DNA of 64,000 nucleotides. It comes from Bradymonas sediminis. GTDB taxonomy: Bacteria; Myxococcota_A; Bradymonadia; Bradymonadales; Bradymonadaceae. Under the pieces are notes generated by a model, which saw only the letters and a program-made list of their open reading frames with translations, made no database searches and had not been told where the DNA came from. Where the stretch lies: contig NZ_CP030032.1 in the NCBI RefSeq assembly GCF_003258315.1, positions 4,881,501 through 4,945,500 of the forward strand. The letters run 5' to 3'. Made by a program: the position numbers and the translations under genes. This document shows positions 29,157-36,978 of the stretch, one piece after another (positions within the stretch are counted from its first letter, which is position 1; each line of letters starts with the position of its first letter).

Positions 29157-30560
29157 TTAGCGGCCGATCAATGTGCCGCCGCAGACGCGCAATACCTGGG
29201 CGTTGACGCCCTGGGATTGCGGCATCGCGAGGAACGCGACGGTCTGGGCGATGTCGGTCGGTTGGCCGCCCTGGCGCAGGTTATTGAGCCGGCGGGCGGC
29301 CTCGCGAATCGCCACGGGCATCGCGTCGGTCATGCGGGTTTCGATAAAGCCCGGCGCGATGGCGTTGGCGGTGATCTTGCGGCGCGCGAATTCGCGCGAC
29401 CAATGCTCCACCAGGCCCATGACGCCGGCTTTGGAGGTCGCGTAATTGGTCTGGCCGAGGTTGCCCGCGACGCCGGCGATCGACGACAGGCAGATGATGC
29501 GCCCGCCGGTGTTGAGCGTCTTATCGTCGGCCAATCGGCGCGTGATGCGCTCGATGGCGCCCAGGTTGATGTCGAGGGTGGAATCCCAGGCCGCGGGCTT
29601 CATGCGCTTGAGCGTCTTATCGCGGGTGATGCCGGCGTTGTGCACGATGATGTCGACGCCGCCGTAATTCTCTTTGAGCTCGCGCGACAGCCGCTCCGGG
29701 GTGTCCGCGGCGCTGACGTCGGCCAGGAACACGCCGCCGTTGACTTCGCTGGCCAGGGCTTCGGTCGCCTCCTGGTCGCCGGGCAGGTCGACGCAGACCA
29801 CGCGCGCGCCTTCGGCCGCCAGGGCCAGGACGGTGGCGCGCCCGAGCCCGCGCGCGGCGCCGGTGACCACCGCGACCTTCCCCGCCAGCGAGCCGACCCA
29901 ATTCTCTTCCAACATTTCGCCCTTGCCGTAGGGTTTGCTCACGCGCATGGATTGCCCGTCGACATAGGCCGAGCGCTTGGAGAGCAAGAAGCGCAAGGGG
30001 CTGCTGACCGCTTCCTCGGCCTCGTCGTCGACATAGAGCAGGTTCGCGGTGATGCCGTCTTTGGCGACCTCTTTGGCGAGGCTGCGCATAAAGCCCTCAA
30101 GCGAGGCCTGGGTAGCGTTGGCCGCGGCGTCTTTCTGGGTTTCGGCCGGCCGGCCGATGATCACGACGCGTCCGCCGCGCCGAATTAGCCCAACGCGCGG
30201 GTGGAAGAAGTCGTAGAGTTCGCGCAACTCCTCGGGCGTCGTCAGCGAGGTCGCGTCGAACACGAGCGCCGAAAATTCCATGCTCGGGTCGGCCTCCAGC
30301 GGCATCGACTCGTCGATCTCGCTGCCCGCAGGGGCGTAGATCTGAGCGCCCGCGCCCCGAAGCGTCGCGCCGATGGCCTGGGCCATTTTGCCCGCGCCAT
30401 CGCCGGTCCAAAAACCAACGCTCTGGCCGACCAACGGGCGGGTCTGGCGAGGCTTATCGCTGCGCTGAAGCTCCTGCGGCATGGGCACGGGGAGGCCGAG
30501 GTTTTTGATGACTTTGCGCGCGGTCGCGTTCTTTGCGAGTTCAACGAGGTAATCGCTCAT
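29157..30560 (-). CDS. FabG4-type high-molecular-weight 3-oxoacyl reductase
   Basis: The 467-residue protein is longer than ordinary FabG (~245). It has the two-domain layout of mycobacterial FabG4: a flavodoxin-like N-terminal half and a C-terminal SDR domain from ~residue 225. The SDR domain has the NAD(P)-binding 'VVTGAARGLGRA', 'VHNAGITRDKTL', the Ser in 'CLSSIAGVAG' and the catalytic 'YATSK'. FabG4 reduces 3-oxoacyl-CoA/ACP of long chains with NADH. The gene is downstream of an HtdX-like dehydratase (96 bp), the same pairing as Rv0242c/Rv0241c. The first ~40 residues ('NLGLPVPMPQEL') are family-typical. Confidence 0.9.
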   Translation of the reverse strand: MSDYLVELAKNATARKVIKNLGLPVPMPQELQRSDKPRQTRPLVGQSVGFWTGDGAGKMAQAIGATLRGAGAQIYAPAGSEIDESMPLEADPSMEFSALVFDATSLTTPEELRELYDFFHPRVGLIRRGGRVVIIGRPAETQKDAAANATQASLEGFMRSLAKEVAKDGITANLLYVDDEAEEAVSSPLRFLLSKRSAYVDGQSMRVSKPYGKGEMLEENWVGSLAGKVAVVTGAARGLGRATVLALAAEGARVVCVDLPGDQEATEALASEVNGGVFLADVSAADTPERLSRELKENYGGVDIIVHNAGITRDKTLKRMKPAAWDSTLDINLGAIERITRRLADDKTLNTGGRIICLSSIAGVAGNLGQTNYATSKAGVMGLVEHWSREFARRKITANAIAPGFIETRMTDAMPVAIREAARRLNNLRQGGQPTDIAQTVAFLAMPQSQGVNAQVLRVCGGTLIGR

Positions 30561-30656
30561 GGGTCGTGTCCTTGAAATCGAGATGCAAAAAATAAATAGG
30601 TATCGAAGCTATAAGAATTTCTAAATTATCGTTTAATCCGAAGCCATTCATTTGGC

Positions 30657-31574
30657 CTAGGCGCCCTGCTCGCGCGCGGCACGCTCAAATGTCCCGACCA
30701 AATAGGCACGGGCGCCGGGGGCTCGGCCGAGATAGACGCTATCGCTGTCGATATAAAGACCGACTTCGGCTGGCAGCGTCAGCGGTCGGGTGAAGCGAAG
30801 GTCGAGCACGGCGAGGCGCTCGTTGGTTTTGGCTAACTCTCGGGAGAGCGCTTCGAAAGCCCGGCCCTGGGCCTCGAATCCGTGGAGGATGACATTGTCG
30901 AAGCCAAACGCCCGCGCGTGCGGGGCGAGCCAATGGATGGGGTTAAAGTCTCCGGTGAGGCGGGCGAAGTTCAGGCCGGAGTCTTTCGGCAGGTACCAGC
31001 GCTCAAGCTCGCGTGCCTGGTCGGGGATCGATTGTTTCTGGGTTGGGCGTGTGTCGCCGGAGGATTTTGCCCCGGCGACGATCCAATAAAAATGCCCGAC
31101 GAGCGCCTCGGGCGCTGTGGCGGTGCCGGTGACAACTTTGGTGTGCATCACGGCGCGCCGCCCGTTGTCGTCGATGTCCAGAAGTTGGGCGCTCACGTCC
31201 AGCGGCTTATTCGCCGGCAGCGCGGCGTTGATCTCCAGGCGGCACCCGCCGTTGACGATGCGCATCAGCGGGTAGGGGATCTCGGCCAGCGTCTCCATCG
31301 CCAGCGGGAGCGCCCATTGGGGCAAGAGGTGGGGCGGCAAAATACGGCGATAATCCGCCCCGTCCGCGCCCATATGCGCGATATAGCTGGCCACGACCTC
31401 GCTGGGCAGCGCCTTGACGGTGTGTCGCAGCACCGGTCCGGGCAGCAGCGGCGGGTTCTGGCCGGCGCGAAAGTCGGAGCCCGGCAGGCGCTGCTTGAGC
31501 GCGCGGGCTGCGGTCTTAAGCAAGCCCGCGATCACCGGGGCCTGGTGCCATATATATCGATTCGGAACCGCCAT
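30657..31574 (-). CDS. HtdX-like MaoC double-hotdog (R)-hydratase
   Basis: The 305-residue protein lies just upstream of the FabG4-like gene. The C-terminal half holds the MaoC hydratase motif 'LTGDFNPIHW' (Asp, Asn, His) followed by 'NVILHGFEAQG'. The N-terminal half is a second, degenerate hotdog. This resembles HtdX of Mycobacterium (280 aa), which hydrates trans-2-enoyl thioesters to (R)-3-hydroxyacyl ones. With FabG4 it could form the reductive half of an acyl chain cycle, or a PHA- or lipid-related branch. It is cytosolic. The first ~50 residues are positively charged. Confidence 0.88.
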   Translation of the reverse strand: MAVPNRYIWHQAPVIAGLLKTAARALKQRLPGSDFRAGQNPPLLPGPVLRHTVKALPSEVVASYIAHMGADGADYRRILPPHLLPQWALPLAMETLAEIPYPLMRIVNGGCRLEINAALPANKPLDVSAQLLDIDDNGRRAVMHTKVVTGTATAPEALVGHFYWIVAGAKSSGDTRPTQKQSIPDQARELERWYLPKDSGLNFARLTGDFNPIHWLAPHARAFGFDNVILHGFEAQGRAFEALSRELAKTNERLAVLDLRFTRPLTLPAEVGLYIDSDSVYLGRAPGARAYLVGTFERAAREQGA

Positions 31575-31683
31575 CGCGTCGCCTATGATGAAGATATTCT
31601 GAGCAGCAACTTGCCTATTTTACGCGCGTAATATGGCGAGAAGCTACCCAAGGGCAGGATTGGGCGCAAGCCTCTACGAAAAA

Positions 31684-31710
31684 AGCCCCGAGGCCACAGG
31701 CCACGGGGCT
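31684..31710 (-). terminator. Terminator of the small lipoprotein gene
   Basis: AGCCCCG (31684-31690) pairs with CGGGGCT (31704-31710), with an inner GGCC/GGCC pairing. On the - strand it is followed by TTTTTTCG. Confidence 0.75.
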
Positions 31711-31730
31711 TTCGAGCGTTTCAAATGCGC

Positions 31731-32303
31731 TTAGTTTCCGGGGGCTTGGGATTCGCGGACCAGCTTGACCGGCAGGTCGAGGTCCACATTTTGCACTGCA
31801 GTGACTGTGCCGCTGAAGGTATCCTCGTCGACCTGGGTCGCGTTGAGCGTCAACATCTCGACATCCTGGGTGGTCGGGTTCCATTGGATCTTGAGCGTGC
31901 TTCCCTCGTAGCTCGACTCGGCCAGGACCCCCACGCCGCCTTCGAGCAGCCCGTCATAGAGGCCGGCGCCGGTGAGGAATCCGCCCTTTACGTCGGTGTT
32001 TCCCTCGAGGTGGGTCAGGTCGAAATAGGCGATGACCGCGTCGTCGGAGGTGTCGGTGAGCTTCCACGCGCCGTTCATAAAGCCCGGGGTGATCGTGGCG
32101 TCGGGCTCCTCGGTGATATCGGGCCCGGCATCCTTGTCCGGGTTGGTCGAGGTCGTGTCTTCGTCTTTTTGGGTGTCGGCGACGTCTGCTTTGTCGCCGC
32201 CGGAGTCCACCTTCGAGTTGTCGCCATCACAGGCGGATACCGCCAAACCGAAGGCCAGAAATCCACAGAGCATGAGCAGCCGGTATTTTGATATTTTATG
32301 CAT
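31731..32303 (-). CDS. Small lipoprotein of unknown function
   Basis: The start was set at the ATG encoding 'MHKISKYRLLMLCG'; an earlier in-frame codon adds 15 atypical residues. The 190-residue product has the lipobox A-V-S-A-C. An Asp/Thr/Lys-rich linker (~25-75) of the kind seen across the window's lipoproteins follows. The C-terminal ~100 residues form a lipocalin- or beta-sandwich-like domain ('GAWKLTDTSDDAVIAYFDL', 'FSGTVTAVQNVDLDLPVKLV'). No enzymatic motif is seen. Confidence 0.7.
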   Translation of the reverse strand: MHKISKYRLLMLCGFLAFGLAVSACDGDNSKVDSGGDKADVADTQKDEDTTSTNPDKDAGPDITEEPDATITPGFMNGAWKLTDTSDDAVIAYFDLTHLEGNTDVKGGFLTGAGLYDGLLEGGVGVLAESSYEGSTLKIQWNPTTQDVEMLTLNATQVDEDTFSGTVTAVQNVDLDLPVKLVRESQAPGN

Positions 32304-32419
32304 AATATTGCCTTTACGATTGCCGATGCTGCGCGTGGTAGCGAGCATCTATCGGAGATATTTTGAGCCTCATATCTGGCGTAAGTCCGACGCGAGGCCC
32401 GAGGATCCAACCCTGACAT

Positions 32420-32434
32420 CCCATAAGTTATGGG
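32420..32434. promoter_or_regulatory. Perfect palindrome CCCATAA-G-TTATGGG
   Basis: A 7-1-7 inverted repeat lies between divergent genes: 117 bp from the lipoprotein start and 231 bp from the Svf1-like start. It has the form of a dimeric repressor or activator site. Confidence 0.45.
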
Positions 32435-32451
32435 CATTGGAGCGCCGGCGC

Positions 32452-32484
32452 AACCCGCGAGGCATGCGCGGCCCGGCGGGTTTT
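32452..32484 (+). terminator. Hairpin with T-run in the divergent region
   Basis: AACCCGC (32452-32458) pairs with GCGGGTT (32476-32482) and is followed by TTGG. It could attenuate a + strand leader transcript. Confidence 0.35.
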
Positions 32485-32664
32485 GGAACAAACACCGGAA
32501 GTTAGGGGTTTTATGCGCACCCGAAACCGGGTAGTTCAGCGGTGATTGTACGCCAGAAGCGTTGGGCATATGGTGGTTGATTGAATAACCATAGCTACAA
32601 CGCGTCTACCATTGTGTCGCAGAAGTCGACTAAAATGCTTATAAATTCGCGCCTCTACGGGTCC

Positions 32665-33777
32665 ATGATAATGAAAAAACCAATCCAGAAGTTTGCAACT
32701 TTCGCGGCCTCGCTGCTGCTCTTCGCCGCGCTGGCGGGCGTGTCCTCGGCGCATGCTCAGACAAGGGGCTGGGCGCATGGGGGCAAAAAATCCGCGCCCA
32801 GCACGTCGGATTTGGTCCCGAAGATGAGCAGCAATATGGCCTATACCGAGCGCTACGGGTTCGCCGTGGACCTCGATGGCGGTGGGCATATTGGCGTGGA
32901 TTGGACCATCTCAAACCTGGGGTGGGGCAACGGCAAAGGCGGCGCGGATGTGCGCGTGAACCTGCCAAAGCATAAGAATTATCGGTTTAAGAAAGAGCTC
33001 GGCGAGGGCGAGTGGCAATATTCGACGAAGCAATTTGCGATGAATATCGCCGATACGAGCGTGCACGCGCGGGGCAAAAATAGCTTCCTGGTGACCCATA
33101 AGGGCGAGGATATCAGTTTTAGCCTTACCTTCACCAACACCACGCCGATGTGGCAGCCGGGCAACGGCGAGATTCGGGTCAAGGACGGGTATTATAAATT
33201 TAATATCCTGGCCCCGCGCGCCAACGTGAAGGGGCATGTGACCATTGGCGGCAAAAAGATCAACGTGAAGGGCACTCAGAGCGGCTACGCCGACCACGTC
33301 GCCACCGACATCGCGCCCTTCGACTTCGCGCACCGATTCTCGCGCCTGCGCACCACGAAGGACGACGTCTCCGTGATGTGGCGCGAGATCAAATTGCACC
33401 CGAATTACGGCGGCCAGACCTTCACCTGGGTGATGGTCGGCTATAAAGACAAGATTGTCTTCTCGGACGCCGACGCCCAGATTCGCTTCGCGAAGATGCG
33501 CAAAGACCCCAAGAGCGGCTATGAATTCCCGATGGCCATTCAGATCGACGCCAAGTCCGGAAAAGACTCCATTAAGTTGGTGATGGACGGGTCCAAATTC
33601 AAGCGCACCGACCTGCTCGCCAGCTACGGCACGGCGGCCAAAGTGGTCGCCTCGGCGGTGAGTAATCCGTACCGATACGACGTCAGCTGCGACTATACTT
33701 TGGAGATGGTGATCGGGGGCGCGAAGGCCCAGGTCTCGGGGAAATCGCATTATGTCATGGATTATATCAACAAATGA
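32665..33777 (+). CDS. Svf1/CrtC lipocalin-like exported protein
   Basis: The start was taken at 'MIMKKPIQKF' (an ATG two codons later is equally good); upstream codons do not look coding. The 370-residue product has a signal peptide ending at 'SSAHAQ'. It is a double beta-barrel/lipocalin-like fold: 'GFAVDLDGGGHIGVDWTISNLG', 'FSLTFTNTTPMWQPG', and 'GYADHVATDIAPFDFAHRF', which resembles the 'Y.DHN.G' region of Svf1/CrtC proteins. These often bind lipids or isoprenoids, though no substrate is identified here. It is monocistronic and periplasmic. Confidence 0.6.
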   Translation: MIMKKPIQKFATFAASLLLFAALAGVSSAHAQTRGWAHGGKKSAPSTSDLVPKMSSNMAYTERYGFAVDLDGGGHIGVDWTISNLGWGNGKGGADVRVNLPKHKNYRFKKELGEGEWQYSTKQFAMNIADTSVHARGKNSFLVTHKGEDISFSLTFTNTTPMWQPGNGEIRVKDGYYKFNILAPRANVKGHVTIGGKKINVKGTQSGYADHVATDIAPFDFAHRFSRLRTTKDDVSVMWREIKLHPNYGGQTFTWVMVGYKDKIVFSDADAQIRFAKMRKDPKSGYEFPMAIQIDAKSGKDSIKLVMDGSKFKRTDLLASYGTAAKVVASAVSNPYRYDVSCDYTLEMVIGGAKAQVSGKSHYVMDYINK

Positions 33778-33789
33778 TGCGGGGGCGCG

Positions 33790-33809
33790 CGAGGCGGGAA
33801 TCCGCCTCG
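33790..33809. terminator. Hairpin between convergent genes
   Basis: CGAGGCGG (33790-33797) pairs with CCGCCTCG (33802-33809) around GAAT. There is no T-run, so it is a weak or Rho-assisted terminator shared by the lipocalin-like gene and the receiver gene. Confidence 0.35.
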
Positions 33810-33828
33810 GAGTCTGTCGCCGCCGCTG

Positions 33829-34218
33829 TTAAATCGTGTCGAGGATCTCCTGAATCTGCGCCATCCTCGCCGGCTTGAGCAGGTAGGTGTCAAAGCCGGC
33901 GGCGGCCACCTTCTTCTGCACCACGCTCTCACCATAGCCGGTCAGCGCCACCAGCCTCAGCGGCCAGTCGGGGTGGGTGTTGAGGATCTCACGGGCGGCC
34001 TGATAGCCGCTCATCCCCGGCAATCCCAGGTCCATAAAGATCAGCCTGGGTTTGAACGTCGCCGCGATCTCCACGCCGGCCTCTCCGCTGTGGGCCACCC
34101 GAACCTCACACCCGTGCAATTCGAGCAACGAACCCAGGGCGTCGGCGATGTCGCTATTGTCATCGACGACGAGAACGCGCGGTGGCTGCTCGCTCGAGTG
34201 GTTAGTCGTATCTGGCAT
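33829..34218 (-). CDS. Stand-alone response-regulator receiver protein
   Basis: The 129-residue product starts at 'MPDTTNHSSEQPP' and consists of one receiver domain. The acidic pocket is 'VLVVDDN', the phosphorylated Asp is in 'FMDLGLPGMSG', the switch Thr is in 'ALTGYG' and the Lys is in 'LLKPA'. No output domain follows, so it resembles CheY- or Spo0F-type relays or an ATPase/phosphorelay regulator. No kinase is nearby. It is convergent with the lipocalin-like gene and on its own transcript. Confidence 0.9.
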   Translation of the reverse strand: MPDTTNHSSEQPPRVLVVDDNSDIADALGSLLELHGCEVRVAHSGEAGVEIAATFKPRLIFMDLGLPGMSGYQAAREILNTHPDWPLRLVALTGYGESVVQKKVAAAGFDTYLLKPARMAQIQEILDTI

Positions 34219-34327
34219 GTTTAATACCCTGCAAAGATCGTACGAGTGGGGTCGCGCGTATGGGACGCTGCTGTCCTCCTTTGAGAATATAATCACGATA
34301 TCATCGCTTCGCGCGAAACCCGTGACT

Positions 34328-35260
34328 TCAAGTCTGGTCGGCGTCTTCGGGGCTTTGCAGGTGGGCGCTCAAAAACGCGGGCGTCGTGGCGCGGTGAAAG
34401 CCATTAAAGGCCAGTGAATTTGAGTGGGCGGGGATAGGGAATTGGTTTGGGTAGAGCGGCGCGCCGCCGTCGACGCTCAGGGTCTGACCGGTCATAAACG
34501 CGGCCGCCGGCGAGAGCAGAAAACACACCGCGGCGCTGACCTCGGACTCGGTGCCCAGGCGTTTGAGCGGCACCGATTTGTGCAGGTGGGTGATGGTGGT
34601 CTTCATCGGCTCGTCATAGGTCTCCATCCCCGCCGACGCGATCCAGCCGGGCGCGACCGCGTTGACGCGGATGCCGAAGCGGGCCCACTCGACCGCCGCG
34701 GTCATCGTCAGGTTTTGCATGCCGGCGCGCGCCGCCCCCGAATGCGCCATGCCCGGCATGCCGCGCCACATATCGGCGATGATATTGACGATCGCCGGGC
34801 CCGGGCGCCCCTGTGCGCGGTGCTCCCGGCGCGAAAAGGTCTGCATCGACTGCTCGAAGACCTCGCGGGCCATCAAAAAGCCGCCGGTCAGGTTGGTCGC
34901 GACCACGGCCTCCCAGCCCTTTTTTGACAGATGCGCCAGCGGCGAGGGGTATTGCCCGCCCGCATTATTGACCAGCATGTCGACGCGGCCGTGGGCGGCG
35001 ACGATCTCGGCGACCATCGCCTTGACCCCGGCTTCATCGCGGATATCGCAGGCCCACCAGCTCGCCGAGCCGCCGTCCTCCGCGATCTCGGCGGCCACGC
35101 GCTCGAGCTTCTCGACGGTGCGCCCGACCAGCACGACATGCGCGCCCAGGCGCGCCATCTCATGGGCGATGCACCGGCCGATCCCGCTGCCGCCGCCGGT
35201 TACCAGGCCGACCTGGCCGGCGAAGAGGGCGTCTCGGAATATACTTTCATAGCAGGACAT
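34328..35260 (-). CDS. PECR-like short-chain dehydrogenase (enoyl-CoA reductase type)
   Basis: The 310-residue SDR has 'GLVTGGGSGIGRC', 'VDMLVNNAGGQYPSP', a segment 'HSGAARAGMQNLTMTAAVEWA' and 'FLLSPAAAFMTGQTLSVDGG'. These match human peroxisomal trans-2-enoyl-CoA reductase (PECR) much more closely than FabG. In this family the usual SDR Tyr is replaced where 'YSxxK' would stand (here 'AHSGAAR'), so it may reduce enoyl-CoA. The C-terminal ~40 residues are an extension. It is monocistronic and cytosolic; it may work with the acyl genes 3 kb away. Confidence 0.85.
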   Translation of the reverse strand: MSCYESIFRDALFAGQVGLVTGGGSGIGRCIAHEMARLGAHVVLVGRTVEKLERVAAEIAEDGGSASWWACDIRDEAGVKAMVAEIVAAHGRVDMLVNNAGGQYPSPLAHLSKKGWEAVVATNLTGGFLMAREVFEQSMQTFSRREHRAQGRPGPAIVNIIADMWRGMPGMAHSGAARAGMQNLTMTAAVEWARFGIRVNAVAPGWIASAGMETYDEPMKTTITHLHKSVPLKRLGTESEVSAAVCFLLSPAAAFMTGQTLSVDGGAPLYPNQFPIPAHSNSLAFNGFHRATTPAFLSAHLQSPEDADQT

Positions 35261-35549
35261 TGCTTGCTCCGGGGGTGTGCGAGGGTGTCTAGAAGGTACT
35301 CATATTACAGGCGCGCGGGCGCTCTGCATACCAGAAAGTAGGCATTTCTTCTCGCGGCGGCGCGTCCCCGGGCGCGCGGCGCACTCTGTCGCCGGGTTGT
35401 GGCCTGCTTTTGAAGACGCGCGCCGGAAAATCTCAGGCTTTGCTGTACCTATGCGCGCATTCCCGATAGATTCCCCGCCGGCGCGAGGGTGCATTTTTGC
35501 GCGTCGATTATTCGTTCATTCAATAGTGCGTCGAGCATAGGAAGATGTG

Positions 35550-36911
35550 ATGGGTTCAACTGCCTGGGCAAAAAAGACACTTCAGGGTTGGGGACGGTTT
35601 CCGCGGGTGGAGACCGAATGCGCGCGGCCGGAGCGGCGCACCGAGTTATTGCGCGCGTTTCAGGAGCGCGGCGCAGCGCCGGTGCTGGCCTATGGGTTGG
35701 GGCGAAGCTACGGCGACGCGCCGCTTCTTCGCGAAGGGCGCCAAATCCTGACCAGTCGACTCAACCGGATGTTGGCGTTTGACCCCGAGACGGGCTGGCT
35801 GCGCTGCGAGGCGGGGGTGTCGCTGGTCGATATCATCGACGTCTTTTTGCCGCGCGGGTTCTTCCCGCCGGTGGTCCCCGGGACCCAATTTGTGACGGTG
35901 GGCGGGGCGCTATGCAATAATATTCATGGCAAAAACCACCACCTCGAAGGGTGCTGGGGGGACCATGTGCGCCGGGTGGAGGTGCTGCTGGGCAGCGGGG
36001 AGATCGTGTTCTGCGACGCGCAGACCAATCCCGAGCTCTTCTGGGCGACCACCGGCGGGCTCGGGCTCACCGGGATCATCCTGAGCATGGAAGTTCAGCT
36101 GTACCCTGTGGCCAACGCCTCCATCGAGATGGAGACGGTGCGGGTCAATAACCTGGACGAGTTCTTTGAGGTCAGCAAGGAGAGCGCCGACTATAGCCAC
36201 ACGGTGTCCTGGATCGATTGCGTGCAGTCCGGGCCGACGATGGGGCGCGGGATCTTTATGCGCGGCGGGCACGCGCGCCAGGGCGTCGACGCGGGCTCCT
36301 CGGTGATGGATGAGCTGGCGGGCTTTGCGCAAAAGCATGTGGACGGGCGGCTCTTTGAGTCGAATTTGCTGCTCAATAAGGCGACGATTCGCGCGTTTAA
36401 TGAGGCCTATTTCCACAAGACCCCGGCGGGCGTGCAGAAGGTCGTCAGCGATTATATGCCGTTCTTTTTCCCGCTGGATGCGGTGCAAAATTGGAATTAT
36501 GCCTACGGGAGTCGCGGGTTTTTGCAGTATCAGATGGTGGTGCCGGAGCGGGAGGCGTGCCGCGAGATTCTCGAGATCGTGTCGAAGTCGGGGATGGCCT
36601 CCTTCCTGGCGATCATCAAGGAATTTGGCGAGCAAACCCACGGGGGCTTGAGCTTTCCGGAGCCGGGGGTGACGCTCGCGCTGGACTTCCCGAATTTTGG
36701 CGCGCCCCTGCTCGAGATGCTCGACCGCCTCGACGAGATCGTGGTCGACGTGGGCGGGCGAATTTATCTGGGCAAAGACGCGCGATTGAGCAGGGAGAAC
36801 TTCCGCAAGATGTATCCCGAGTGGGAGAAGTGGAAGGCGGTTCGCGACGAGTGGGACCCCGAGCAGGTCTTCCAATCGGAGCTGGGCCGACGCCTTGGCC
36901 TGGTGGGCTAG
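35550..36911 (+). CDS. DprE1-like FAD-dependent oxidoreductase
   Basis: The 453-residue protein is close to DprE1 (461), the oxidase half of decaprenylphosphoryl-ribose 2'-epimerase. Its FAD-binding domain has 'YGLGRSYGDAPL' and 'GTQFVTVGGALCNNIHGKNH', almost the DprE1 signature, with 'GGLGLTGIILSMEVQL'. The C-terminal ALO-type substrate domain has 'LSFPEPGVTLALDFPNF' and 'IYLGKDARLS'. The start was set at the ATG after the in-frame GTG, with AGGAAG upstream. The next gene (67 bp downstream) is DprE2-like, so the pair probably epimerises a polyprenyl-phospho-sugar. Confidence 0.85.
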   Translation: MGSTAWAKKTLQGWGRFPRVETECARPERRTELLRAFQERGAAPVLAYGLGRSYGDAPLLREGRQILTSRLNRMLAFDPETGWLRCEAGVSLVDIIDVFLPRGFFPPVVPGTQFVTVGGALCNNIHGKNHHLEGCWGDHVRRVEVLLGSGEIVFCDAQTNPELFWATTGGLGLTGIILSMEVQLYPVANASIEMETVRVNNLDEFFEVSKESADYSHTVSWIDCVQSGPTMGRGIFMRGGHARQGVDAGSSVMDELAGFAQKHVDGRLFESNLLLNKATIRAFNEAYFHKTPAGVQKVVSDYMPFFFPLDAVQNWNYAYGSRGFLQYQMVVPEREACREILEIVSKSGMASFLAIIKEFGEQTHGGLSFPEPGVTLALDFPNFGAPLLEMLDRLDEIVVDVGGRIYLGKDARLSRENFRKMYPEWEKWKAVRDEWDPEQVFQSELGRRLGLVG

Positions 36912-36978
36912 GTCGGTCGTTTGAGCGTAAATTAGTCTTTTTGGCGAATCGATTCTTTTGTGAGCTGGAGCATAGATA

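Larger units (their letters stand above)
32304..32664. other. 361-bp divergent regulatory region
   Basis: This divergent intergenic region lies between a (-) lipoprotein and a (+) Svf1-like gene. It holds a perfect 15-base palindrome and a hairpin with T-run (listed separately). A stretch at 32528-32541 looks like a tRNA D-arm but no tRNA can be folded. Promoters for both genes are expected here. Confidence 0.5.

Noticed and set aside
32515-32585. tRNA-like stretch (GGGTAGTTCAGCGGT)
   Set aside because: It looks like a D-arm, but no acceptor stem, anticodon arm or T-loop can be folded.
35277-35540. 87-codon frame before the DprE1-like gene
   Set aside because: Composition is not coding-like and no start signal is seen; treated as intergenic.
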